A stretch of 6,606 nt of DNA, from positions 1 to 6,606 of the forward strand of contig WFRP01000333.1 in assembly GCA_015486505.1 (NCBI GenBank), written 5' to 3'. Below are positions 1-5,745 of the stretch, one piece after another (within the stretch, counting starts at the first letter, position 1; each line of letters begins with the position of its first letter). The notes beneath the pieces were generated by a model. The model did no database searches. It was given only the letters and a program-made list of their open reading frames with translations, and was not told the origin of the DNA. A program made the position numbers and the translations under genes. The DNA comes from Pseudomonadota bacterium. Its GTDB lineage: Bacteria > Desulfobacterota > Anaeroferrophillalia > Anaeroferrophillales > Tharpellaceae.

Positions 1-278
1 ATGAGGTGTGCTTTGAACTTTCCTGGAAAACAATGAAAGACTATTTAGAAAGCGAAGGATTTACGGTCAAGAGCCCCAAACAAACCATAAAACAGGCCTT
101 TCAAATGGAAATAATAGAAAATGGTGAATTGTGGTTGTCGGCTTTGGAGGACAGAAATTTAACATCGCATATTTATGATGAGGCTGCAACAAATAATATT
201 ATTTCCAAAATAAGACAGGGTTATTTTACTATCATAGCGGATTTATACTCTTTTTTCAGAAAAGAAAATGAACAATAA
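1..278 (+). CDS. HepT-like HEPN protein (HI0074 / NTase_sub_bind family), 5'-partial
   Basis: This is the toxin-like partner of an HEPN/MNT pair. In the family, HEPN proteins are small helical RNases held inactive by the cognate nucleotidyltransferase. The reading frame is open to the left edge (first full codon at position 3), so the GTG at 6 is probably not the start; family members carry about 40-50 more N-terminal residues. Counting from the GTG, the family signature FELSWKTMKDYL is at residues 3-14. The HEPN motif is at 50-57: R50-N-L-T-S-H55-I-Y57, which is a complete RX4HXY (nt 153-176). In characterised HepT the Arg and His are catalytic, and the Tyr is the residue AMPylated by MntA. 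Both roles are inferred here. The stop overlaps the next gene by 11 bp, so the two are translationally coupled. The DNA is AT-rich relative to the genes downstream of position 1000. The older family name is nucleotidyltransferase substrate-binding protein. Confidence 0.88.
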   Translation, partial: EVCFELSWKTMKDYLESEGFTVKSPKQTIKQAFQMEIIENGELWLSALEDRNLTSHIYDEAATNNIISKIRQGYFTIIADLYSFFRKENEQ

Positions 279-588
279 TTTTGGCATTTACGATAAAAGC
301 TATACCCTTATCCTGGAAAGTCTTGCTAAATTTCCTGAAATTGAAATAGCCGTTATTTTTGGTTCGAGAGCTATGGGGAATTATAAAAAAGGCTCCGACA
401 TTGATATTGCTATTTTCGGCAACAATATTAGTTACCACACGACATCTCGTTTACATGGAGAACTCAACGATGATCTGCCAATTCCTTATTTTATTGATGT
501 GGTTGACTACAACACAATTACTCTCAAAGAGCTCAAAAACCATATCATGAACCATGGTAAAACAATCTATGAAAAAACCTCTCAGTAA
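268..588 (+). CDS. MntA-like minimal nucleotidyltransferase (MNT domain antitoxin)
   Basis: This is a 106-residue protein of the DNA polymerase beta-like nucleotidyltransferase superfamily, the usual size for stand-alone MNT proteins. The active-site signature is complete: G32-S33, ten residues, then D44-I-D46 (GSX10DXD). The third metal-ligand carboxylate is probably D77 in the FIDVVD strand (75-80). Known MntA enzymes transfer AMP from ATP onto the tyrosine of the partner HepT RX4HXY motif and so neutralise it. The upstream gene carries exactly that motif, so the same chemistry is inferred. The ATG at 268 lies inside the end of the upstream gene (11-bp overlap) and follows an A/G-rich stretch (AGAAAAGAAA) that is a weak ribosome site, in keeping with translational coupling. 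The toxin-first order matches the Shewanella hepT-mntA operon. No terminator is evident after the TAA at 586. Confidence 0.9.
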   Translation: MNNNFGIYDKSYTLILESLAKFPEIEIAVIFGSRAMGNYKKGSDIDIAIFGNNISYHTTSRLHGELNDDLPIPYFIDVVDYNTITLKELKNHIMNHGKTIYEKTSQ

Positions 589-663
589 AGAAAAAAAATA
601 GTGGCACACTTGAAAAAAACCTGGGAGAAATTCAGTTGTTAGCCCAAACCATCCCCCCCCCAA

Positions 664-713
664 TATGGACAGATAGTAATTTTGGTTGACAATTTGTCCA
701 TAAATGTTGTATT
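664..713 (+). promoter_or_regulatory. Candidate promoter within an 8-bp inverted repeat
   Basis: TATGGACA (664-671) and TGTCCATA (695-702) form a perfect 8-bp inverted repeat with a 23-bp spacer. Inside the spacer is a consensus -35 hexamer TTGACA (686-691). A -10-like TGTATT (708-713, 4 of 6 to consensus) follows after 16 bp. The right arm of the repeat would fall between the -35 and -10 boxes, a classic operator position. The natural target would be the ATPase gene at 1033, now separated from the site by the mobile element. This is a pattern match only. The -10 is mediocre and no regulator gene is visible nearby. Confidence 0.3.
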
Positions 714-744
714 GACTGTTATCCTGTGTAACATTTTTGTTTTC

Positions 745-752
745 TGTTGCTG
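745..752. repeat. Left target-site duplication of the 238-bp element
   Basis: TGTTGCTG directly abuts the left terminal inverted repeat and is repeated exactly at 991-998, directly abutting the right one. A C before each copy (744 and 990) makes a 9-bp reading possible, but the second element in the window supports 8 bp. Confidence 0.85.
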
Positions 753-990
753 GTAACTATTCAGCCAAATTTTACCCCCCCACCTTCTGGAGGGGGCGGG
801 GGTGGTTTTTCGTAAGCGGTTGCGGAAACGATTTCGTTGTTTTTCCCAGCGAGCGGGAGCCCATTAGCATTGCAACTGTTTGAGCGTAGCGAGTTTGCAA
901 GGCGGGCGAAGCGAGCGTAAGAAAAAACAGAAATCATAACGCCTAGCGGAGAAAAACCGCGCCCGACCCCGGATTCGGCTGAATAGTTAC
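753..990. mobile_element. Non-autonomous MITE-like element, 238 bp, IS66-type ends
   Basis: The ends are perfect 14-bp inverted repeats: GTAACTATTCAGCC (753-766) and GGCTGAATAGTTAC (977-990). The element is flanked by the perfect 8-bp direct repeat TGTTGCTG (745-752 and 991-998). Ends starting with GTAA together with an 8-bp target duplication are the published hallmarks of the IS66 family, so trans-mobilisation by an IS66 transposase is inferred. No transposase or other credible ORF lies inside. The interior is rich in secondary structure: a C-run/G-run hairpin near the left end (775-796), complementary arms GGTTTTTC (804-811) and GAAAAACC (951-958), and AGCGAGCG repeated at 848-855 and 910-917 with a related AGCGAG at 888-893. 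The insertion lies 42 bp upstream of the ATPase start, measured from the right terminus. Confidence 0.85.
775..796 (+). other. Strong stem-loop near the left end of the 238-bp element
   Basis: CCCCC (775-779) plus CCA (780-782) pair with TGG (788-790) plus GGGGG (792-796). The loop is CCTTC and there is a single bulged A at 791. A further G-run (798-802) and five T (806-810) follow downstream. It could act as a weak rho-independent-like attenuator on transcripts entering the element, but the T-run is not directly at the stem base. Confidence 0.5.
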
Positions 991-998
991 TGTTGCTG
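991..998. repeat. Right target-site duplication of the 238-bp element
   Basis: TGTTGCTG is identical to 745-752 and directly follows the right terminal inverted repeat. The pre-insertion sequence can be reconstructed by joining position 752 to 999. Confidence 0.85.
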
Positions 999-1032
999 AA
1001 GGTTAATTCTAACTCAATGGATCGTCAGGCAA

Positions 1033-2190
1033 ATGATAAACCGTAAACTGGGTCGCAAACTTAAAGAGCTGGCAGAAAAATACCCCTTTGTCACCCTGAC
1101 CGGCCCCCGCCAATCCGGCAAAACCACACTGGTTCAAACCATCTTTGCCGACTATCAATATCTGTCATTAGAAGACCCGGACATCCGCCTCTATGCTGCG
1201 GAAGACCCGCGCGGTTTTTTACAGGAGTATCCGGGCCGGGTTATTTTAGATGAAGTTCAGCGGGTACCCGAAATTTTTTCCTATCTCCAGACCCATACCG
1301 ACCGGCAGAATAAAAATGGACAATTTATTCTAACCGGCTCCCAACATTTTCTGTTAAGTGAAGGGATTTCCCAATCGCTGGCCGGTCGCACCGGGATTCT
1401 CCATCTGATGCCTCTGAGTATTGAAGAGATCGAACCAACTGCAACCGCTACGCTGGAAAATTTTCTGCTGCAAGGCGGTTACCCAAGATTGCACGTAAAT
1501 AATCTTACCCCGGCGGATTTCTTCCCCAACTATACCGCGACCTACCTTGAACGTGACATCAGGCTGATTAAAAATATTGCCAGCCTTCCACTTTTTGAAC
1601 GTTTTTTGCGTCTTTGCGCGGGCCGGGCCGGACAGCTGGTAAATTTTTCATCGTTGGCTGACGATGTCGGGATCAGCCATAATACGGTCAAATCCTGGTT
1701 GAATCTACTTGAAACAAGTTTTATTATCTTTCAACTCCAACCACATTACAAAAATTATAAAAAACGGCTGGTCAAAATGCCGAAACTCTATTTCTGGGAT
1801 AGCGGATTACTCTGCTCACTCCTGGGTATTGAAACTGAAGAGCAGTTAAGATCGCACTTTATGCGAGGCAGCATCTTCGAATCCACAATTATTTCAGAAC
1901 TTATTAAATACCGATACAATCGCGGACGCGGCAACAACTGTTATTTCTGGCGGGATCGCCACGGAAAAGAGATCGACTGTATTATTGAGAAAACAACCGA
2001 AAAGCTAATACCAGTTGAAATTAAATCAGGGAAAACCGTCTCCCCGGATTTCTTTAAAGAAATCGCTTACTGGCAAAGACTTGCCAAGAACACTGATGGC
2101 TATGTTATCTACGGCGGAGAACAGCGGCAAACCAGAAAGATGGCAACCGTTCTTCCCTGGCGAGAATGTTTACAGGTTTTTTCAGAATGA
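1033..2190 (+). CDS. AAA+ ATPase with DUF4143 C-terminal domain (AAA_14-DUF4143 family)
   Basis: This is a 385-residue cytoplasmic P-loop ATPase of full family length; the biological role of the family is not established. Domain order: an N-terminal AAA_14 ATPase with Walker A GPRQSGKT (24-31), Walker B VILDE (70-74) and sensor-1-like strand FILTGSQ (98-104); a helical/winged-helix middle part (about 190-245); and a C-terminal DUF4143 region. The last carries the conserved FE..I..EL.K motif (about 278-290) and a nuclease-like fold signature: E313-I-D315, then E329-I-K331, resembling the D...ExK of PD-(D/E)XK enzymes. Whether it cuts DNA is unknown. The ATG at 1033 is chosen because MINRKLGRKLKEL fits family N-termini and the frame upstream has no ATG/GTG before the stop at 997. 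The ribosome site is poor (AGG at 1027-1029). A mobile element ends just upstream and may have displaced the original promoter. No partner gene is obvious. Confidence 0.92.
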   Translation: MINRKLGRKLKELAEKYPFVTLTGPRQSGKTTLVQTIFADYQYLSLEDPDIRLYAAEDPRGFLQEYPGRVILDEVQRVPEIFSYLQTHTDRQNKNGQFILTGSQHFLLSEGISQSLAGRTGILHLMPLSIEEIEPTATATLENFLLQGGYPRLHVNNLTPADFFPNYTATYLERDIRLIKNIASLPLFERFLRLCAGRAGQLVNFSSLADDVGISHNTVKSWLNLLETSFIIFQLQPHYKNYKKRLVKMPKLYFWDSGLLCSLLGIETEEQLRSHFMRGSIFESTIISELIKYRYNRGRGNNCYFWRDRHGKEIDCIIEKTTEKLIPVEIKSGKTVSPDFFKEIAYWQRLAKNTDGYVIYGGEQRQTRKMATVLPWRECLQVFSE

Positions 2191-2220
2191 TAGTGTGAGA
2201 ATCTTATCCGGTCATCTACT

Positions 2221-2241
2221 TGCGGGAGCATTGTGCCCGCA
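2221..2241 (+). other. Small stem-loop after the ATPase gene
   Basis: TGCGG (2221-2225) pairs with CCGCA (2237-2241), and an inner GCA (2228-2230) pairs with TGC (2234-2236). The loop is TTG and there is a two-base bulge. It lies 31 bases after the stop of the ATPase gene and before the glycosyltransferase gene. No T-run follows, so it is not a standard intrinsic terminator; it might be an RNA-stabilising or weak pausing hairpin. Confidence 0.3.
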
Positions 2242-2301
2242 TTGGCACTCATAGCGAGCTATTTTAAAGGATCCTTAATTTTACCCTGACCCAATTCCCC
2301 C

Positions 2302-3474
2302 ATGATAATTGCAAACAAAGAAAATAGATGCATTGCCATTCTCGGCACTCTGCCGCCCATACGGGCTTTGAGCAGTTACTGTTTTGAGTTAACCAAAGCC
2401 TTAGCGGCCCATTTCAGAATTGAATTCATCTCTTTCAAAAGCATCTATCCGGCATTTTTATACCCGGGCGGTGACTTAAAGGATGATAACACCTATCCGC
2501 CGATGAATCTGGAAACCGTACATATTCGTCGGCACCTGGCTTGGTACAACCCATTCAGCTGGTTTTACGAAGCACTTTTCACCAAAGCCTGTCTTCTCCA
2601 TGCCCAGTGGTGGAGCCTGCCGCTGTTTCCGATCTACTTCACCATCAGCCTCATCTACAGATTGAAAGGAAAACCGGTTATCTTTACCGTTCACAACGTA
2701 CTTCCTCATGATAAATCCCCGATCTACACAAATCTCTCCCGACTGCTTTTTCAATCTGGAAACCATTTTATTGTTCACACGGAGATCGGCCGGCAGCAGA
2801 TGATTGAGCATTACAAAATTTCACCGGATAAACTCTCGGTCATTCCCCACGGGGATCTCGGTTTCCATGTCAACCATCGGGCCGACCGGCAAAAAATAAG
2901 AAAGGAGATGGGCCTCGGAGACCAAGAAAAAATCATTCTCCTATTTGGTGCAATTCGACCTTATAAAGGAATTGATGTAGCAATCAGGGCTCTACCCGAA
3001 ATCATCGCCAAGATCCCGAATGCCCGCCTCATCATTGCCGGGAAACTCTGGGAAGAGTGGGAACCCTACGAACAATTGATAAAACAGCTCAAGCTTGAAG
3101 ATCATGTAATTTTACACCTGGATTATATTCCCTCCAATCAAGTTTACAGGTTTTTCGAGGTTGCGGATCTGACAATTTTCCCCTATCGCCATTTTGACAG
3201 CCAAAGCGGCGTGGGGGCAACCGCCGTCTCTTTCATGAAACCGATGATTGTCAGTAATGTCGGCGGGCTGCCGGAGCTGGTTAAAGATGAAAAATTCATC
3301 GTTGAACCTGACAATGCTGAAGATTTAGCCGAAAAGATCGCCCTATGTTTGAATGATTCCATAATGCTGGAAGAGATGGCCCGGCAAACAAAAGTCATTT
3401 CGCAGCAGCTTTCATGGTTCGACATTGCGGAAAAAACCAGGATAGTATATAAAAAGGTTCTTGGAACCGAATGA
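2302..3474 (+). CDS. GT4-like glycosyltransferase (GT-B fold)
   Basis: This is a 390-residue retaining-type glycosyltransferase; it should transfer a sugar from a nucleotide-sugar donor at the cytoplasmic face of the membrane during glycan or glycolipid assembly. The N-terminal acceptor lobe has a short loop after strand 1 (ILGTLPPIRALSSYC, 13-27), the HAQWW motif (100-104) and VHNVLPHD (130-137), followed by IPHG (181-184). The C-terminal donor lobe has FGAIRPYKG (215-223), whose Arg/Lys normally contact the donor phosphates, and GGLPE (321-325). The usual EX7E pair is not present in standard form: the aligned stretch reads DSQSGVGAT (299-307), a variant found in part of the GT4 family. There is no signal peptide and no clear membrane helix; residues 105-120 are hydrophobic and could associate with the membrane. 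AAAGGA (about 2266-2271) is too far upstream to be a normal ribosome site. It probably forms a set with the next two genes. Confidence 0.9.
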   Translation: MIIANKENRCIAILGTLPPIRALSSYCFELTKALAAHFRIEFISFKSIYPAFLYPGGDLKDDNTYPPMNLETVHIRRHLAWYNPFSWFYEALFTKACLLHAQWWSLPLFPIYFTISLIYRLKGKPVIFTVHNVLPHDKSPIYTNLSRLLFQSGNHFIVHTEIGRQQMIEHYKISPDKLSVIPHGDLGFHVNHRADRQKIRKEMGLGDQEKIILLFGAIRPYKGIDVAIRALPEIIAKIPNARLIIAGKLWEEWEPYEQLIKQLKLEDHVILHLDYIPSNQVYRFFEVADLTIFPYRHFDSQSGVGATAVSFMKPMIVSNVGGLPELVKDEKFIVEPDNAEDLAEKIALCLNDSIMLEEMARQTKVISQQLSWFDIAEKTRIVYKKVLGTE

Positions 3475-3525
3475 GGTAGGGAAAAAACCCTTCTCAAACA
3501 ACCTCCCGAACCAAAACCAACCACT

Positions 3526-4656
3526 ATGTTTATAAAAGATGTCCTGCCTAAAATACCGCAATACCGACTGGCCCGGGCCAACCTGATCCGGCCGGCAATG
3601 CCCTTCAACCTCACGTTTTCGGTCACTAACGTCTGCCAGTCACGCTGCAAAACCTGTAATATCTGGGAGATTTACAAAAACAACCCGGAAAAACGTTCTG
3701 AAGAGCTGACACTCACCGAAATCACCAAAATCTTTCAATCCCTGGGCCATACCTATATTTTCAACGTCAGCGGCGGCGAGCCTTTTCTGCGACCGGACTT
3801 TGTCGGAATCATTGACGCGGCCTGCGAATATCTATCGCCCGCAGTAATTCACATCCCCACCAACGCTATTGCTGAACAGAAGATCATCGGCAAAACCAAA
3901 GAGATCATCCAGATATTAAAAACAAAATCGCCATCAACCAAACTGACCATTAAACCGAGTCTGGATCACATCGACACACAACACGATGAAATCCGCGGCA
4001 TTCCCGGCAATTTCGCCAAGGTCATGCGTGTTTTTGATCAACTCAAAGCCTTAAAACCGGAATTTGCCAATCTCCATGTCGAACTTGGTACCGTCATCTC
4101 GCAATGGAATGTGGATGACATTGAGGAGATCGCGGCTTTCATCAGCCAACTCGACACCGACAGCTACCGGAACGAAATCGCCGAACAGCGCTCGGAGATG
4201 CTCAACCTGGACAACGCCCTTACTCCGCAACCGGAGCAGTATAAAAAAGCGATAAACTTTTTTGTTGAAAATATCAGACAAAACATGAAAAACCGGCGCT
4301 GGTTCAACCGGATAACCAATGCTTTCCGCCTGGAGTACTACAATCTGGCCATCCGCATAATGGAGGCCGAAACCCAGGTTATCCCCTGCTATGCCGGTAT
4401 CACCAATGCCCATTTAACCCCCTATGGCGACATCTGGGCCTGCTGTACCCTGGGATATGACAAACCGATGGGCAACCTCCGTGAACATAATTATGATTTC
4501 AAACAATTGTGGCACAGCCCCCGGGCCCATGAAGTTCGCTCTTACATCAAGGCAGGAAATTGCCACTGTCCCATGGCCAACCAGATGTACTCCAACATCC
4601 TGATGCACGGCCCGTCACTCTTTCGGGTGCTTTACAATATCGCCATAAGTGGATAA
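3526..4656 (+). CDS. Radical SAM protein with SPASM/twitch-like C-terminal domain
   Basis: This 376-residue enzyme uses a [4Fe-4S] cluster and S-adenosylmethionine to generate a radical. Cluster-binding CX3CX2C is at C37-C41-C44, followed by the SAM-binding GGEP motif (83-86). The C-terminal region has CX12GX4C (C288, G301, C306, with a further C307) and then C346-H-C348-P, which together could bind one auxiliary Fe-S cluster. The full seven-cysteine SPASM pattern (CX2CX5CX3C) is absent, so a twitch-like or short SPASM domain is more likely. The product is unknown. Position between a glycosyltransferase and an SDR points to a sugar- or lipid-linked substrate rather than a RiPP, and no precursor peptide gene is visible. 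The gene begins 51 bp after the glycosyltransferase stop with no good ribosome site at the ATG (3526); the next in-frame ATG (residue 25) also lacks one and would leave a very short leader before the cluster motif. Confidence 0.88.
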   Translation: MFIKDVLPKIPQYRLARANLIRPAMPFNLTFSVTNVCQSRCKTCNIWEIYKNNPEKRSEELTLTEITKIFQSLGHTYIFNVSGGEPFLRPDFVGIIDAACEYLSPAVIHIPTNAIAEQKIIGKTKEIIQILKTKSPSTKLTIKPSLDHIDTQHDEIRGIPGNFAKVMRVFDQLKALKPEFANLHVELGTVISQWNVDDIEEIAAFISQLDTDSYRNEIAEQRSEMLNLDNALTPQPEQYKKAINFFVENIRQNMKNRRWFNRITNAFRLEYYNLAIRIMEAETQVIPCYAGITNAHLTPYGDIWACCTLGYDKPMGNLREHNYDFKQLWHSPRAHEVRSYIKAGNCHCPMANQMYSNILMHGPSLFRVLYNIAISG

Positions 4657-4661
4657 TCTTT

Positions 4662-4669
4662 ATCACAAA
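4662..4669. repeat. Left target-site duplication of the 67-bp element
   Basis: ATCACAAA abuts the left inverted repeat. The matching position on the right (4737-4744) reads ATTACAAA, 7 of 8 identical, as expected for an older insertion with one substitution. Confidence 0.6.
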
Positions 4670-4736
4670 GTAACTATTCAGCTAACCCGTAAATTCAGCA
4701 AAATTCGATGCTTTTCTATTCACGCTGAATAGTTAC
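4670..4736. mobile_element. Minimal MITE-like element, 67 bp, same family as 753-990
   Basis: The ends are perfect 13-bp inverted repeats: GTAACTATTCAGC (4670-4682) and GCTGAATAGTTAC (4724-4736), identical to the ends of the 238-bp element. The interior is only 41 bp and unrelated to the larger copy, apart from a shared subterminal ATTC...GCTGAAT palindrome at the right end (4718-4730 here, 973-984 there). It is flanked by an 8-bp direct repeat with one mismatch. It has no coding capacity. It sits between the radical SAM stop and the ribosome site of the SDR gene. As RNA, the arms could fold into a hairpin between the two genes. Confidence 0.75.
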
Positions 4737-4744
4737 ATTACAAA
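4737..4744. repeat. Right target-site duplication of the 67-bp element
   Basis: ATTACAAA matches 4662-4669 at 7 of 8 positions. Its last A residues run into the ribosome binding site of the SDR gene. Confidence 0.6.
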
Positions 4745-4750
4745 AAAGGA
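4744..4750 (+). promoter_or_regulatory. Ribosome binding site that fixes a TTG start
   Basis: AAAAGGA ends 8 bases before TTG at 4759. The frame upstream has no ATG or GTG before the in-frame TGA at 4726, inside the mobile element. This makes TTG the only sensible start for the SDR gene. Confidence 0.75.
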
Positions 4751-4758
4751 ACTCTCCA

Positions 4759-5745
4759 TTGAAATACCTGATTACCGGGGCTACCGGTTTTATCGGCCCC
4801 TACCTGCTGGAACGGCTTATATCCCAAGGGCATACCTGCCGCTGCCTGGTCCGACCGGACAGCGAAATCAAAATCACTAAACATCCGGCAATCGAGATAG
4901 TAACCGGAGATATCACTCAACTCGAAACCCTGGCCGGAATCGGCGCAGGCATGGATTATCTGCTCCATCTGGCCACTCTGGGACACATGAACAATTTCAC
5001 CTTCACCGAAGAGATGTTCGAAACCATTAATGTTGCCGGTACGCGAAACATTATGGAAGAAGCCCTAAAGTCAGGAATCAAAAAGATAGTTCACTGCAGT
5101 TCGATGGCCGCCATGGGAATCTGCAGCGACCTGCCAGCCACCGAAGAGAGTACCTGTAATCCGCATCACGCTTACGGCCGCAGTAAACGAAAAGCGGAAA
5201 AAACCGTACAAACCATGGTTGCCGACCAGAAACTCCCGGCCGCAATTGTCAGGTTCTCCATGGTTTACGGCCCCGGCGACCCCCGCGACATCCTGAAATT
5301 AACCCGCATGGCTAAACGCGGTACGTTCCCGCAGATCGGCAGCCGGCCCAAGCTGACCCCGCTGATCCATGTCGAAGACGCGGTCTCCGGCCTGCTGCTG
5401 GCGGCCGATCATGGCCGGGCCGGAGAAATCTACCTGCTGACCAATAAAAAATCCGAACCTTTCGACAAAATCCGCAAAATCATCCAGGAGGCCCTCGGCA
5501 CCAGACGCCCCACCATCCATATACCGGAATTTTTAGCCCTGGCCCTGGCAACATTAATAGAAAAAAGCTGTTCACTAATCGGCAAAACTCCACCGGTAGC
5601 CAGAAGAAATATCGAATCGACCCTGGCCGACCGGGTGTTTTCCATTGAAAAAGCGCAAAAGGAGTTGGGTTTTGCACCCGAAATTGACCCGGCAGACGGC
5701 CTGCGGGAAACCGTATTGTGGTATAAAGAGAAGAGATGGATATAA
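4759..5745 (+). CDS. NAD(P)-dependent epimerase/dehydratase, extended SDR family
   Basis: This 328-residue enzyme has the normal length for extended short-chain dehydrogenases such as sugar-nucleotide epimerases, dehydratases and reductases. The Rossmann signature GATGFIG is at 7-13. Catalytic residues are Y139 and K143 in YGRSK, with S114/S115 (HCSS) as the partner serine. The second beta strand ends CLVRP (29-33) without an acidic residue, which hints at NADP(H) rather than NAD. The C-terminal part (about 160-320) is the substrate lobe, with the typical SIEKAQKELGFAP segment near 296-308. Translation starts at TTG (4759), supported by AAAAGGA 8 bases upstream. It probably acts on a nucleotide sugar or a glycolipid precursor alongside the glycosyltransferase and radical SAM genes; the exact reaction cannot be read. 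Resemblance to hopanoid-associated epimerases is only at family level. A mobile-element remnant now separates it from the radical SAM gene. Confidence 0.9.
   Translation: MKYLITGATGFIGPYLLERLISQGHTCRCLVRPDSEIKITKHPAIEIVTGDITQLETLAGIGAGMDYLLHLATLGHMNNFTFTEEMFETINVAGTRNIMEEALKSGIKKIVHCSSMAAMGICSDLPATEESTCNPHHAYGRSKRKAEKTVQTMVADQKLPAAIVRFSMVYGPGDPRDILKLTRMAKRGTFPQIGSRPKLTPLIHVEDAVSGLLLAADHGRAGEIYLLTNKKSEPFDKIRKIIQEALGTRRPTIHIPEFLALALATLIEKSCSLIGKTPPVARRNIESTLADRVFSIEKAQKELGFAPEIDPADGLRETVLWYKEKRWI

Larger units (their letters stand above)
589..752. other. Intergenic stretch between the toxin-antitoxin pair and the mobile element
   Basis: I see no coding region. The stretch has A-runs near 590 and 613, a run of nine C (653-661), a promoter-like site with flanking inverted repeat (described separately), and an AT-rich stretch up to the left target duplication of the mobile element (745-752). 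Together with the mobile element and a 34-bp leader after the right target duplication, it makes up the 444-bp gap before the ATPase gene. Confidence 0.6.

Noticed and set aside
789..805. G-quadruplex from the G-runs GG-A-G5-C-G5-T-GG.
   Set aside because: Only two runs have three or more G, so at most a two-tetrad structure could form; hairpin pairing with the upstream C-run is more likely.
2015..2254. A + strand ORF overlapping the end of the ATPase gene.
   Set aside because: It is an out-of-frame shadow of the DUF4143 coding sequence with no family features.
2267..2276. AAGGATCCTT palindrome upstream of the glycosyltransferase as an operator.
   Set aside because: It is a single 10-bp palindrome with no second copy and no promoter boxes around it; this can easily occur by chance.
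3478..3491. AGGG-A6-CCCT hairpin after the glycosyltransferase stop as a terminator.
   Set aside because: The stem is only four base pairs and no T-run follows; the next gene starts 35 bases later and is probably co-transcribed.
3183..3650. A long minus-strand ORF (155 codons) across the glycosyltransferase-radical SAM junction.
   Set aside because: It lies opposite two well-supported genes, has low-complexity Ser/Arg-rich composition and no recognisable domain.
753..4736. Composite transposon formed by the two MITE-like copies around the ATPase, glycosyltransferase and radical SAM genes.
   Set aside because: Each copy has its own flanking duplication (TGTTGCTG versus ATCACAAA/ATTACAAA) and the outer flanks do not match each other, so they are two independent insertions.
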